A DNA stretch of 64,000 bases. Origin: Bryobacterales bacterium F-183 (GTDB taxonomy: Bacteria > Acidobacteriota > Terriglobia > Bryobacterales > Bryobacteraceae). The position numbers and the translations under genes were made by a program. How positions within the stretch are numbered: the stretch's first letter is position 1; every line of letters begins with the position of its first letter. Shown in pieces: positions 15,093 through 24,539 of this stretch. The stretch covers positions 4,359,835 to 4,423,834 of the forward strand of contig AP025252.1 of NCBI GenBank assembly GCA_016865505.2. Reading direction: 5' to 3'. The notes beneath the pieces were generated by a model that was not told where the DNA came from, searched no databases, and saw only the letters and a list, made by a program, of their open reading frames with translations.

Positions 15093-16843
15093 AGAATATC
15101 TGGCGATTTCTGGTTCCTTACTACGCGCGGTACAAGAAGCAGCTTGTGCTGGGTTTTGGGTCCTTGATCCTGAAGGACGCGTTTCATGTCGCGCAGCCGT
15201 TGGTGATCCGGAATGGGATCGATTCGCTGCAAAAATCCTTTGCGATGGAAGGTGTGTTCTGGTTTGCGGCGACGCTGGTGGCGCTGTCGATCGCCAAGGG
15301 CATCTTCCAATATTGGATGCGAGTGATTTTGATTGGCGTGTCGCGCGACATCGAATACGACTTGCGCAATGACCTCTTCGGGCATTTGACCAAGCTGTCG
15401 GCCGGGTTCTTTTCGAAGTACCGCACGGGCGACATCATGGCGAGGTCGACGAATGACCTGAATGCGGTTCGGATGATGCTGGGTCCTGGGTTGATGTACT
15501 GGACGGAGACGGGGTTGACGTTGATCCTGTCGATTGCCGTGATGTCGATTGTCGATTGGCGGCTGACGTTGATGGCACTGATTCCGGCTCCGTTTGTGTC
15601 GATTGCGGTGATCTTCTTTGGAAGGCGGATCCACGAGCGGTTCGAGAAGATCCAGGAGATGTTTTCGTCCATCAGCAGTCGCGTGCAGGAGAATTTGTCC
15701 GGTGTGCGGGTGATCCGTGCGTATGTACAGGAGAAGCACGAGATCGAGATGTTTGAGCGGATGAATCAGGATTACATCGCGCACAACATCCGGCTGGCGC
15801 GGATATCGGGGATGTTCTATCCGCTGCTGCAATCGCTGGTGGGCCTCACGTTTTTGACGGTGTTGCTGGCGGGCGGCGCGCGGATGCTGGACGGGAAACT
15901 GAGCGCAGGGTCCTTTGTGATGTTCAACACCTATATGGGCATGCTGATTTGGCCCATGATCGCAGTGGGTTGGGTGGTGAACCTGATACAGAGGGGTCGC
16001 GCATCGGTGGAGAGGATCCAGCAGTTGTTGCGGGAGGAGCCTGCGATTGCGGCTCCGGCAAAGGCTGTCGCGATGCCGGCCGAGGGTCCGCGGGGTGAGA
16101 TCCGGTTTGAGAAAGTGTCGCTGGCATACGGCGATGCGGGGTACGCACTGCAGGATCTGGAGTTGACGATTCCGGCAGGGGCGACGGTAGCGCTGGTGGG
16201 GCATACGGGCAGCGGGAAGACGTCTGTGATTCAGATGATTCCGCGGATGATGGATCCGACAACCGGTCGCGTGATGGTGGACGGGGTGGATGTACGCGAG
16301 TACGACCCGAAGGAATTGCGGCGTCACATTGCGGTGGTGCCGCAGGAGACGTTTCTGTTCAGCACGACCATTGCTGAGAATATCGCGCTCGGTGTGGAGA
16401 AAGCGACGGCAGAGGAGATCGCGGCGGCGGCTGAGATTGCGGGCTTGGGTCCGGATATCGCGGGGTTCCCGCAAGGATTGGATACCAAGGTGGGCGAGCG
16501 CGGGTTGACGCTATCGGGCGGGCAGAAGCAGCGTACGGCCATTGCGCGCGCGGTGTTGCGGAATCCGCGGATTCTGATTCTGGACGACGCACTGTCGGCG
16601 GTGGATACGGTGACCGAGGAACGGGTACTGCAGGGGTTGGCCGGCGTGATGCAGGGTCGCACGACGATACTGATTTCGCATCGTGTGTCGACGGTACGGA
16701 ATGCGGACCGGATCTTTGTGTTGCGCGACGGGAAAGTCGCGGAGCAGGGTACTCACGAGGAGTTGCTGGGGATCGCGAATGGGTATTACGCGGAGTTACA
16801 CCAGCGTCAGTTGTTGGAGGATGAGTTGGAGACGACTGCCTGA
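15089..16843 (+). CDS. ABC exporter, fused membrane and ATPase domains (MsbA/MdlA-like)
   Basis: 584 residues from ATG 15089; the frame is open upstream but the ATGA overlap with the previous gene fixes the start. Six membrane helices (about 10-310) belong to the type IV exporter fold. The ATPase has Walker A GHTGSGKTS (about 375), Q-loop VPQETFLFS, signature LSGGQKQRTAIARAV (about 480), Walker B ILILDDALSAVD (about 500) and H-loop ISHRVSTV. The residue after the Walker B Asp is Asp instead of the catalytic Glu, as in the weaker half of heterodimeric exporters. No second half-transporter gene is adjacent. The substrate is unknown; lipid or drug export is typical of the family. Confidence 0.93.
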   Translation: MKNIWRFLVPYYARYKKQLVLGFGSLILKDAFHVAQPLVIRNGIDSLQKSFAMEGVFWFAATLVALSIAKGIFQYWMRVILIGVSRDIEYDLRNDLFGHLTKLSAGFFSKYRTGDIMARSTNDLNAVRMMLGPGLMYWTETGLTLILSIAVMSIVDWRLTLMALIPAPFVSIAVIFFGRRIHERFEKIQEMFSSISSRVQENLSGVRVIRAYVQEKHEIEMFERMNQDYIAHNIRLARISGMFYPLLQSLVGLTFLTVLLAGGARMLDGKLSAGSFVMFNTYMGMLIWPMIAVGWVVNLIQRGRASVERIQQLLREEPAIAAPAKAVAMPAEGPRGEIRFEKVSLAYGDAGYALQDLELTIPAGATVALVGHTGSGKTSVIQMIPRMMDPTTGRVMVDGVDVREYDPKELRRHIAVVPQETFLFSTTIAENIALGVEKATAEEIAAAAEIAGLGPDIAGFPQGLDTKVGERGLTLSGGQKQRTAIARAVLRNPRILILDDALSAVDTVTEERVLQGLAGVMQGRTTILISHRVSTVRNADRIFVLRDGKVAEQGTHEELLGIANGYYAELHQRQLLEDELETTA

Positions 16844-16856
16844 GGAAGTGTTGCCA

Positions 16857-16906
16857 CAGGGCGGACAGATCTCAAGCCCGCTGAGGTGGGAGTGAGGTCC
16901 GCCCTG
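16857..16906 (+). terminator. Inverted repeat after the ABC exporter gene
   Basis: A perfect 10-base stem, CAGGGCGGAC (16857-16866) with GTCCGCCCTG (16897-16906), separated by 30 bases. It lies between two convergent genes. No T-run follows on either strand, so termination is likely but not shown. Confidence 0.45.
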
Positions 16907-16930
16907 CACGTGTACTGCAGTTGGTTTCGC

Positions 16931-17200
16931 CTAGCTTGCCGATTTCTTCGATGCGGCGGCTTTTTTAGCAGCTCCTTTTTTGCGATTGGCCCAATACGCT
17001 CGCATACGTTCGGCCTGAGCCGCGCGCTGTTCGGGGGTACGGACAATCTGCCGTTTGGTTCCAGTAGTTCCGCGGGCGCCCGTTGCTGAGGCGGTGCCTT
17101 TGGATGCAGCACCGGGGCTCCGACCCTGTAGTGCTGCGATGGCTTGATTCAGCCTATCCCGTTCTGCGATGAGCAGATTCAGGATTTGATTCGTATCCAT
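16931..17200 (-). CDS. Small basic protein with C-terminal Lys/Ala tail
   Basis: 89 residues. An N-terminal coiled-coil helix (MDTNQILNLLIAERDRLNQA) is joined by a Gly/Ser/Thr linker to a basic segment RTPEQRAAQAERMRAYW followed by a Lys/Ala-rich tail. The second part resembles the short nucleic-acid-binding helices (modified H-N-S/SWI or NUMOD-like) seen in many small acidobacterial proteins, so DNA binding is a reasonable guess. It is convergent with the ABC exporter. No catalytic motif. Confidence 0.6.
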   Translation of the reverse strand: MDTNQILNLLIAERDRLNQAIAALQGRSPGAASKGTASATGARGTTGTKRQIVRTPEQRAAQAERMRAYWANRKKGAAKKAAASKKSAS

Positions 17201-17322
17201 GGGAATCAGCTTATCACGTAGTGTTAGGCAGGTCGTTTAATAAGTTCATACCTAATGTATAAGCACCGCTTCCTATAGCGGATTGCGGCACTTTCAGAGC
17301 TTTGCTGGTGTCTGAAGCCTTT

Positions 17323-18354
17323 ATGCAGCGCCTCTGGCCATTCATGTGCCTGATTGCTGTGGTTACAGCCATCGAGACGCGGGTCGCGTTAGACACGTGG
17401 CGGGGACACCAAGAGTACCTGTATCGCCCCTTTGTGCTGCGAGCGGGTACGAATGAGATTGTTTGGCACCATTTCGTGGAGGACCTGCGAGTGGGTGACC
17501 GGCTGCTTGCCTTAGAGGGACGTCCATTTACGGGGATGGCGCAGTTGGAGCAATGGCGAGTGGCAACCTATAGCCGGTGGAATTGGGAGCCTTACATCGT
17601 GCCGTCCAACCCGTACAACCAGTATCCTGACGTTCCTTGGGTGACGGTACGACGGGCCGACGGACGGGTTCAGGATGTCGAGACTGGTCATGCGCACTGC
17701 ACGTGTGGGGCGTTTGGACCTCGCGAAGTGGCGCTCTACCTGATTCTGCCTCGGTTGTTTTGTCTGGCGGTGGGGATGCTTGGTGCGGCGGCGTTGTTGG
17801 CGTTGCCCGAGTCGCGGCGGAACGCAGGGGTGGTGTTTGCTGTGTGCCTAAGTTTGGCAATGCTGTCGCTCGACTTTGCTTGGACCGACGCCTTCACGCA
17901 GGCTGCGGATGTCCGGCAGTGGCCCGAAGCGTGGATGCGGGTACCGGCGCTGGTGATTCGGACGTTCTTTGGGGCGTCCTGGGCTGGTTGGTTGGCGGTC
18001 ATGACCGGAGGCCGGTGGCGCTGGTGGTTCGCGACGCCGGTGTTTACGCTGGCTACTGTGGCTTCGCTTTGCGAGGTCGGATGGTCGGAGAACTACAAGG
18101 TTCTGGGGTTTTATTGGTCGGTGCCCCGGGTCTTGTCGTTCTGGGTTCCTGCCTTGTTGGGAGGGTACGCGCTTTGGAGGCGTACGGCGAGGTCTGTCAT
18201 GGTGGCGGTGTGTGGTCTACCGTTCGCGCTGTTTCCGTTGGCTCCGGAATACTGGTTCCGGCTGCCGACGCTTTGGGTGGTGTTGGTCCCGCAGTGTTTG
18301 GCGGCGGTGGTCGTACTTGGGTGGGGGTTGTACGTCGTCAGAGAACCGGGGTAG
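17323..18354 (+). CDS. Multi-pass membrane protein with PDZ-like N-terminal region
   Basis: About 343 residues from ATG 17323 (MQRLWPFMCLIAVV); an upstream in-frame codon at 17302 would add seven. One N-terminal membrane helix is followed by a periplasmic region (about 30-135) with a PDZ-like strand-loop LRVGDRLLALEGRPFTG. Seven or so hydrophobic helices then run to the end. This is the layout of the sensor part of some acidobacterial regulators (PDZ plus 7TM) but no kinase or phosphatase domain follows. The stop codon TAG at 18352-18354 lies inside the first unit of the tandem repeat array, so the true C-terminus may have been replaced by repeat insertion. Confidence 0.6.
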   Translation: MQRLWPFMCLIAVVTAIETRVALDTWRGHQEYLYRPFVLRAGTNEIVWHHFVEDLRVGDRLLALEGRPFTGMAQLEQWRVATYSRWNWEPYIVPSNPYNQYPDVPWVTVRRADGRVQDVETGHAHCTCGAFGPREVALYLILPRLFCLAVGMLGAAALLALPESRRNAGVVFAVCLSLAMLSLDFAWTDAFTQAADVRQWPEAWMRVPALVIRTFFGASWAGWLAVMTGGRWRWWFATPVFTLATVASLCEVGWSENYKVLGFYWSVPRVLSFWVPALLGGYALWRRTARSVMVAVCGLPFALFPLAPEYWFRLPTLWVVLVPQCLAAVVVLGWGLYVVREPG

Positions 18355-18800
18355 GAGTTAGGGGTAGCGTGAGTCTCCGGAAAACTTTAGGTGTGCCTGG
18401 TACCGTGACAGGCACCCACAGGAGTGGGGCGTAGGAGTTGGGGGTATTGTGGGTCTCCGGAAAGCTTTAGGTGTGCCTGGCACCGTGACAGGCACCCACC
18501 GGGCGGGAGGGCTAGGAGTTTGGGATATCGCGGGTCTCCGGAAAACTTGAGGTGTGCCTGGCACCGTGACAGGCACCCACGGGCGGGAGGGCTAGGAGTT
18601 TGGGATATCGCGGGTCTCCGGAAAACTTGAGGTGTGCCTGGCACCGTGACAGGCACCCACAGGAGGGGGGCGTAGGAGTTTGGGGTATGCGGGTCTCCTG
18701 AAAACTTGAGGTGTGCCTGGCACCGTGACAGGCACCCACAGGAGGAGGGCGTAGGAGTTGGGGGTATTGTGCGTCTCAGGAAAGCTTTGGGTTAGCCCGG
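18351..18800. repeat. Tandem array of about 80-bp units with a palindromic core
   Basis: Five full units and a degraded sixth begin at 18351, 18431, 18512, 18592, 18672 and 18751 (spacing 79-81). Each starts TAGGAGTT, passes GGGTCTCCGGAAAACTT and ends with the core GTGCCTGGCACC-GTGACAGGCAC, whose outer arms GTGCCTG/CAGGCAC form a hairpin. Units 3 and 4 are nearly identical, pointing to recent duplication. This is the only gene-free stretch over 300 bases (18355-18908). There are no unique spacers, so it is not a CRISPR array. Short reading frames across it are artefacts of the repeat. Confidence 0.95.
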
Positions 18801-18876
18801 CGCCGATTCGGGATTTGTGGGAGTGTGCTACCGGAAATTTGGCGATTGGCCTATACTGAAAGTGTCGAATGGATGA

Positions 18877-18899
18877 AGTGGGCGAGAGCCCACTTTTTT
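18877..18899 (+). promoter_or_regulatory. Attenuator-type hairpin in the rimP leader
   Basis: AGTGGGC (18877-18883), loop GAGA and GCCCACT (18888-18894) followed by a T-run: a complete intrinsic terminator 10 bases before the rimP start. TATACT at 18852-18857 could be the -10 box of the operon promoter (the -35 is poor). A terminator in a leader suggests control by read-through; NusA, encoded in the operon, is a natural candidate for feedback, which is inference. Confidence 0.65.
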
Positions 18900-18908
18900 A
18901 TTGGTCGC

Positions 18909-19427
18909 ATGGCAGGAAATCGAGAAGCCATTATCGAGAAAGTGACCGGGATCGCCGAACGCGTTACGGCTTTGCTTGGACTTGAGGTCCAAAATGTCGA
19001 ACTCGCGGGCGGCGGGCGGAACCGTGTCCTGCGTGTGTTCGTGGACCGGCCCCCGGCCCCTGGACAGACCGTACCCGTCGATGAACCGTTTGGCGTCACA
19101 TTAGATGACTGCCAGAATGTGTCCGACAAGCTGAGCGAAATACTGGACGCCGATCCGGAAATCATTCCGGGCGAGGGGTACCAGTTGGAGGTCAGCTCGC
19201 CTGGCGTCGAACGGAAGCTCTTAAAGCCGCGTGATTTTCAGCGGTTTCAAGGGCATAAGGTCAAAATCCGGCTTCGAGAACCCATGGATAACCAAACGGT
19301 TTGGCGAGGTACGCTGGCGCGATTTGATGGGGATTCGATTCAGCTTGCGGCTTCGGCGCCACTGAAGAAAGACCTGACCATCGGGCTTTCGCAGATTGAG
19401 CGCGCCAACATCGAGTTCCGCTGGTAG
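18909..19427 (+). CDS. rimP: Ribosome maturation factor RimP
   Basis: 172 residues from ATG 18909 (MAGNREAIIEKV); an upstream in-frame start at 18825 would run through the leader terminator and is rejected. RimP helps assemble the 30S subunit. The N-terminal alpha-beta domain contains LRVFVDRPP and LDDCQNVSDKLSEILD, and the family signature YQLEVSSPGVERKL (about residues 97-110) leads to an SH3-like C-terminal domain with WRGTLARFDGDSIQL. It is the first gene of the rimP-nusA-infB operon. Confidence 0.95.
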   Translation: MAGNREAIIEKVTGIAERVTALLGLEVQNVELAGGGRNRVLRVFVDRPPAPGQTVPVDEPFGVTLDDCQNVSDKLSEILDADPEIIPGEGYQLEVSSPGVERKLLKPRDFQRFQGHKVKIRLREPMDNQTVWRGTLARFDGDSIQLAASAPLKKDLTIGLSQIERANIEFRW

Positions 19428-19507
19428 CTTCCCCCGGGTGGCTCCGTTCCTTTTTCGTAAGCAACCAACATCTATTTGAATATTTTTCTCAAGAGAAACG
19501 ACGAACC

Positions 19508-20929
19508 ATGATTTCCCAACTCATCGAAAACCTGAGCCGCGAAAAGAGCATCGATCCGCAGATTGTGCTGGATGCCGTCAAGGACGCCATGATCGTGGCG
19601 GCGCGGAAGCAGTTTAAAGGCAATGAGGACCTGATCGCCGAGTTCGACGATAAAGAAGGTTTCCAGCTTTTTGCGGTGCGCAAGGTTGTCGATGCGGTGG
19701 CTGACCGGGATCGCGAGATTACGGTTTTGGAGGCCCGGCGGATTTCGCCCGACGTCGAGGTTGGCGGGGAAGTTCGCATTGCCAAGAAAACCGACGGGTT
19801 GGGACGCATTGCCGCCCAGACGGCCAAGCAGGTGATCCTGCAAAAGGTCCGCGAGGCGGAGCGGGAAACGATCCATTCTGAGTTTTCGGGACGCGTGGGC
19901 GAGCTGGTGAACTGCTCGATTAAGAGGATTGAGGGCCAGGATATGGTTGTCGATCTAGGAAAAACGGAAGCCCGGTTACCTAAGAAAGAGCAATCACGTC
20001 TTGAATCGTACTCGGTGGGCGATCGCATTCGCTGCGTGATCAAGTCGGTGGAGAAGACCGGCAAGAACGCGGGTGTCATCGTGTCGCGCGGCGCTCCCGA
20101 GCTGGTGATGCGTTTGTTCGAGCAGGAAGTGCCGGAAATTTACGACAACACGGTGCAGATTAAGGGTTGCGCCCGGGAAGCCGGTGAGCGCACCAAGATC
20201 GCCGTGTTCAGCCGGGATCGCGATGTGGATTCCGTGGGCGCCTGCGTCGGCATGAAGGGTATGCGCGTGCAGTCGATTATCCGCGAGTTGCGCGGGGAAA
20301 AGATCGACATCATTGAGTTTTCGGACGATCCGGTGGTGTTTGCCACGCATGCGCTGAGCCCGGCGAAGATTTCGCGCGTGACCGTGTTGAGCGCGCAGGA
20401 CAAGCATATGGAAGTTATCGTCGACGATACACAACTGTCGTTGGCGATTGGTAAGAAGGGTCAAAACGTCCGTCTGGCGGCGAAGCTACTGGGCTGGAAG
20501 ATTGACATCAAGAGCGAGGAAGAGAAGCGGCAGGAAGTGGAAAGCCAGATGGCCGCTTTGGATCAACCGGGTACGCCGGTGTCGGTGCTGATCGACCATG
20601 GGTTGACGGAACGGCTGGCGGAGAAGCTGGTGGCGGCGGGACACACGACCGTTGAGCCGCTGGCGAACATGACCCGGGAGGAAATTGAAGCGATACCCGG
20701 GGTCGGGACCGAGTTGTCCGATGATCTGATCATCGCTTTGAATGCGTATTATGGCCCGTATGTCGAGCAACCCGAGGTGGCTGAGTATGTTACGGAAGAT
20801 CAGGAGATGGTGGCCGAAGGGGCACCGGATGAGCTTGCCGTGCAGCCTGTAGGGCCGGTCGAAGACGGGGAATTTGCTGCAAACACTACAGGTTCCGCCG
20901 ATGAATCTGATACTATGACTGAGAAGTAG
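19508..20929 (+). CDS. nusA: Transcription termination/antitermination factor NusA
   Basis: 473 residues. The N-terminal RNA-polymerase-binding domain (1-130) includes the family start ISQLIENLSREKSIDPQIV, followed by an S1 domain (about 135-200, RVGELVNCSIKRIEGQDM), and two KH domains with KGMRVQSIIRELRGEKIDI and AIGKKGQNVRLAAKLLGW. A helix-hairpin-helix-type region (about 355-420, IPGVGTELSDDLI) and an acidic tail complete it. Its position after rimP and before infB is the conserved order. No ylxR/rplGA-type gene separates it from infB, unlike many Gram-positive operons. Confidence 0.97.
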   Translation: MISQLIENLSREKSIDPQIVLDAVKDAMIVAARKQFKGNEDLIAEFDDKEGFQLFAVRKVVDAVADRDREITVLEARRISPDVEVGGEVRIAKKTDGLGRIAAQTAKQVILQKVREAERETIHSEFSGRVGELVNCSIKRIEGQDMVVDLGKTEARLPKKEQSRLESYSVGDRIRCVIKSVEKTGKNAGVIVSRGAPELVMRLFEQEVPEIYDNTVQIKGCAREAGERTKIAVFSRDRDVDSVGACVGMKGMRVQSIIRELRGEKIDIIEFSDDPVVFATHALSPAKISRVTVLSAQDKHMEVIVDDTQLSLAIGKKGQNVRLAAKLLGWKIDIKSEEEKRQEVESQMAALDQPGTPVSVLIDHGLTERLAEKLVAAGHTTVEPLANMTREEIEAIPGVGTELSDDLIIALNAYYGPYVEQPEVAEYVTEDQEMVAEGAPDELAVQPVGPVEDGEFAANTTGSADESDTMTEK

Positions 20930-21006
20930 CCGCCCCCGGAGTAATCCGTAGCAACAGTCGGCACGGGCGCTAGGAGAGGTACAACAAGCGGTTTATCCGC
21001 TGCGTT

Positions 21007-24000
21007 ATGAAGATCCGAATCAACGAGTTGGCGCGAGAACTGGAAGTTAAGCCGGGCAGGATTATCGATCTACTACCCGAACTGGGGGTAGAGAGCGCTC
21101 GGAAAACGCACTCCAGCTCGCTCGACGACGACGTTGCCAACGCGATCCGGAAGCGATTGGGATTTGAGCCTGTTACGACGGTTCCCAGCTTTGGGGGATC
21201 GGGCGGCACGGGTTCTGGCGAAGCCTCGCCTTCCGCCGAAAGCTACTCCGGCCCGACTGTTAGCAGTTCCGGCGCTTCTGCGCCTGTGGTACCGTCCGCC
21301 TCGCCAGTCGCAAAAGCGGCGGATGCGCCCGCGGCAGCTCCCGCAGGTCCGGCTACAGCAGCAACGGCAAGTGAGGGCGATGGGGCTCCGCCTCCTGCAT
21401 TTGGAAGCCGCCCGCTCCGTCCACCAATTCTAGGTGGGGGCGGGCCTTTGCGCCCGATGGTTGGTGCTCCGCCACCTCCACCACCACCTCCTCCGCCGCC
21501 AACGCCGACGACGGCTACTCCGGCAGCAGCGGCAACGCCTGCCGGACCTGCGCCCAGCGCGCCGACGGCTCCGACTGTTCCGGCTCCCGTAGCGACTCCC
21601 GCTGCGCCTGCTGCTCCCGCGGCCAATGCGACTCCGGCTACTCCGGCAGCACCTGCTGTTCCGGCTCGTCCGGCAGTGCCGCAGGCTCCGGTGGCTCCGC
21701 GCCCCGGCGGTACTGTGATTGCGGCGCGGCCGGTGCCGACCGCGACGCAACCTGGACAGATTCTTTCCGGCCCCCGGCAACCGCTGCCTGCGGATGTCGC
21801 GCGTGGTCCGGTGATTCCTGGCGCGCCTCGTCCGCCAGTGGTACCGCAGCGTCCTGCTATGCGTCCGGCTGGTCCTGGTGCGGCTTCCCCGCAAGGTCCG
21901 CGGCCGCCGATGCCGCAGGGACCCCGTCACCCGATGCAACCTTCACAAGCTTCGCAGCAGCCTGGTGCGCAGGGTGGAGGCGAGGGTGGTCAGCGTCCGC
22001 TTGCCGGGCAGCCACAGGCTCGTCCGGTGGTGCCCCCGCGTCCTGAAATTCTAGAACGCCTGCGTCAACAGCAGGCCCGTCAAAATCCGGCACAGCCGAT
22101 GCCTGGCGCTCCGCGCCCGGGCGCTCCTACACCGAGGCCGCAAGGTCCTGGACAGCCGGGGGCGTTTCGTGGACCTCTGCGTCCCGGCCAAGGCGGACCG
22201 GGTGGTCCCGGCCGTCCGGGTGGTCCTTTCCCGGGTGCTCCGGGCCAGGGTCCCGGTGGTCCCGGTGGATTGCGGCGTGGTCCGCGAGGTCCGCATCCGA
22301 CGGCATTGCGTCCGGAAGCAGCGAGTCCTGTTCCCACAGTGGAACAGGGACGCCGGCATCAGACCAAGCCGCAGAACAAACAGCATCATCGCCCGGCGGA
22401 ACCCGAAGAGGGTCGTTTCCGTGGCGGTCCGCGCCGGCAGGAAATGTCGGTGCAGGCCGTCAACAAAGACATTGTCATCTCGGAAGGCATCACGGTTAAA
22501 GAGCTTGCCGAGAAGATGGGTGTCAAGGGCGTCGACGTCATCAAGAAGCTGGTGCAAAAGAAGATTTTTGCCACCATCAACCAGACGCTCGATGTGAAGC
22601 TGGCCGAAGACATTGCGATGGACTTTGGAGCGTTGGCCGCACAGGTCAGCTACGAAGAAGAAACCACGCAGGACATTGAGATGACCGAGGTTGAGGCGGA
22701 TCGCGAGAAGCGGCCGCCGGTGGTGACCATCATGGGCCACGTCGACCACGGTAAGACATCGCTGCTGGACGCGATCCGGTTGACCAACGTCGCCGCTCGC
22801 GAAGCTGGTGGCATTACGCAGCACATCGGTGCGTACCGCATCGAGCACAACGGGCACAAGATCGCGTTTATCGATACTCCTGGCCACCAGGCGTTTACGC
22901 GGATGCGTGCTCGCGGTGCGAAGGTAACCGACGTTGTGATTCTGGTGGTGGCGGCGGACGACGGCGTGATGCCGCAGACGCTGGAAGCCATCGATCACGC
23001 AAAGGCGGCGAAGGTTCCGATTATTGTCGCCATCAACAAGGTGGACAAGCCGGACGCCAATATCGACCGGATCAAGCAGCAGTTGAACGACCGTGGCTTG
23101 CTGGCGGAAGACTGGGGCGGCGACGTCGTGATGGTTCCGGTGTCGGCCAAGACCAAGCAAGGTCTGGACCTGTTGCTGGAAATGATCATCCTGGTGACGG
23201 ACATCCTGAATCTGCGTGCGAATCCGAGCCGGCCCGGTATGGGTTCGGTGCTCGAAGCGCACCTCGATAAGGGCCGTGGTCCGGTGGCGACGGTGCTGGT
23301 TCGCAATGGTTCGCTCAACGTGGGCGACTTCTTCATCTGCGGTTCTGTGTTCGGCAGAATCCGTGCGATGTTCGACGACATGGGCGCGCCCATTCGTACG
23401 GCGGACCCGTCGCAGCCTGTTGAGGTTGTGGGTCTCGAATCGCTGCCCGAAGTTGGCGACTCGCTGCAGGTTGTGACCGATACGTCGAAGGCGAAGCAGA
23501 TCGTTATGTTCCGCGAGTCCAAAGCTCGTGAAACGGCGATGTCGAAGACGAATCGCGTGACGCTCGAAAGCTTGTCGCAGCACTTCAAAGACGGCGATAT
23601 GAAGGAACTCAATATCATCGTCAAGGCAGACGTGGGCGGTACGGCAGAAGTGCTGTCCGACACGTTGCAGAAGCTGTCGAACGAGAAGGTTCGTTTGCGT
23701 GTGCTGCGTGCGGCGGTCGGTGCGATCACCGAATCGGACGTGCTGCTGGCGACGACCTCGAACGCGATTGTGGTGGGCTTCAACGTCCGCCCGGATCGTG
23801 GAGCGACGGCGCTCGCCGAACAGGAAAAGGTGGACATCCGCCTGCACACGATCATTTACAACCTGACGGACGAGATCAAGCGCGCCATGACGGGCATGCT
23901 GGAGCCGGTGTTCAAGGAAACCTACCAGGGACGTGCGGAAGTTCGCGATACGTTCCGCATTACCAAGGTGGGTACGGTTGCCGGTTGCTATGTCCAGGAT

Positions 24001-24219
24001 GGGTTTATCAAGCGTGATAGCGAAATCCGCCTGCTGCGCGACAACATCGTGGTCCATACGGGCAAGGTGGACGCATTGAAGCGCTTCAAGAACGATGCGT
24101 CGGAAGTGAAGTCCGGGTTTGAGTGCGGTATTTCGATTGTGGGATACAACGACATCAAGCCTGGCGACGTGATCGAAGCCTTTGTAACGGAGAAAGTCGC
24201 CGCGGAGGCGATCGTATAG
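21007..24219 (+). CDS. infB: Translation initiation factor IF-2
   Basis: 1070 residues. It begins with an IF2_N domain ([18 protein letters not shown]), followed by about 420 residues of Pro/Ala/Gly-rich, probably disordered sequence that includes 11 consecutive prolines around residue 160. A second IF2_N region (about 485-540) leads to the GTPase domain: G1 GHVDHGKTS at about 577, DTPGHQAF, and NKVDKPDAN. Domains II-IV then bind fMet-tRNA. The long linker is unusual in size even for acidobacteria. Stretches of repeated GPG and RPG motifs inside it look like expanded simple repeats. Confidence 0.97.
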   Translation: MKIRINELARELEVKPGRIIDLLPELGVESARKTHSSSLDDDVANAIRKRLGFEPVTTVPSFGGSGGTGSGEASPSAESYSGPTVSSSGASAPVVPSASPVAKAADAPAAAPAGPATAATASEGDGAPPPAFGSRPLRPPILGGGGPLRPMVGAPPPPPPPPPPPTPTTATPAAAATPAGPAPSAPTAPTVPAPVATPAAPAAPAANATPATPAAPAVPARPAVPQAPVAPRPGGTVIAARPVPTATQPGQILSGPRQPLPADVARGPVIPGAPRPPVVPQRPAMRPAGPGAASPQGPRPPMPQGPRHPMQPSQASQQPGAQGGGEGGQRPLAGQPQARPVVPPRPEILERLRQQQARQNPAQPMPGAPRPGAPTPRPQGPGQPGAFRGPLRPGQGGPGGPGRPGGPFPGAPGQGPGGPGGLRRGPRGPHPTALRPEAASPVPTVEQGRRHQTKPQNKQHHRPAEPEEGRFRGGPRRQEMSVQAVNKDIVISEGITVKELAEKMGVKGVDVIKKLVQKKIFATINQTLDVKLAEDIAMDFGALAAQVSYEEETTQDIEMTEVEADREKRPPVVTIMGHVDHGKTSLLDAIRLTNVAAREAGGITQHIGAYRIEHNGHKIAFIDTPGHQAFTRMRARGAKVTDVVILVVAADDGVMPQTLEAIDHAKAAKVPIIVAINKVDKPDANIDRIKQQLNDRGLLAEDWGGDVVMVPVSAKTKQGLDLLLEMIILVTDILNLRANPSRPGMGSVLEAHLDKGRGPVATVLVRNGSLNVGDFFICGSVFGRIRAMFDDMGAPIRTADPSQPVEVVGLESLPEVGDSLQVVTDTSKAKQIVMFRESKARETAMSKTNRVTLESLSQHFKDGDMKELNIIVKADVGGTAEVLSDTLQKLSNEKVRLRVLRAAVGAITESDVLLATTSNAIVVGFNVRPDRGATALAEQEKVDIRLHTIIYNLTDEIKRAMTGMLEPVFKETYQGRAEVRDTFRITKVGTVAGCYVQDGFIKRDSEIRLLRDNIVVHTGKVDALKRFKNDASEVKSGFECGISIVGYNDIKPGDVIEAFVTEKVAAEAIV

Positions 24220-24233
24220 ACGGATAGCTGCTT

Positions 24234-24527
24234 ATGAGCGTGCCGCCGGTTGGAGCTTTGACTCTGGATATCGAGGTCGAAGGTTCGTGTTCGCTCAAGG
24301 ATAAGCGGAATGTGGTGCGCAGCCTGAAAGACCGGCTGCGCCGCAAGTTCAACGTTTCTGTGGCCGAGATCGGCGGCCATGGAAGCTGGAATCGGGCTGT
24401 CGTGGCCGCGGTTGCCGTGTCGAACGACCGCGAGTACGCCGAGCAGTTGCTGCAAGCCGTAGAGCGGGAGGCCGAGGCGATCCTAGGTGGAGCGCTGACG
24501 GGGTCCGGCGTCGAATGGTTGAGTTAG
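24234..24527 (+). CDS. DUF503 family protein (YlxP-like)
   Basis: 97 residues. The family core LDIEVEGSCSLKDKRNVVRSLKDRLRRKF is present in pieces: SLKDKRNVVRSL near residue 21 and NVSVAEIGGHGSWNRAVVAA near 42. DUF503 genes usually sit between infB and rbfA, as here; the function is not established, though the position suggests a role in ribosome assembly or RNA binding. It starts 14 bases after infB and ends 12 bases before rbfA. Confidence 0.92.
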   Translation: MSVPPVGALTLDIEVEGSCSLKDKRNVVRSLKDRLRRKFNVSVAEIGGHGSWNRAVVAAVAVSNDREYAEQLLQAVEREAEAILGGALTGSGVEWLS

Positions 24528-24539
24528 TAGAAGGAAGGC

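Noticed and set aside
18358..18739. Overlapping small open frames on both strands made of repeated peptide units
   Set aside because: They are translations of the 80-bp repeat and share its period; no ribosome-binding sites and no conserved protein features.
18351..18800. Possible CRISPR array
   Set aside because: The whole unit repeats with no unique spacers, and no cas gene is near.
22051..24057. 668-residue minus-strand open frame over infB
   Set aside because: Antisense to a certain IF-2 gene; no signal or family pattern.
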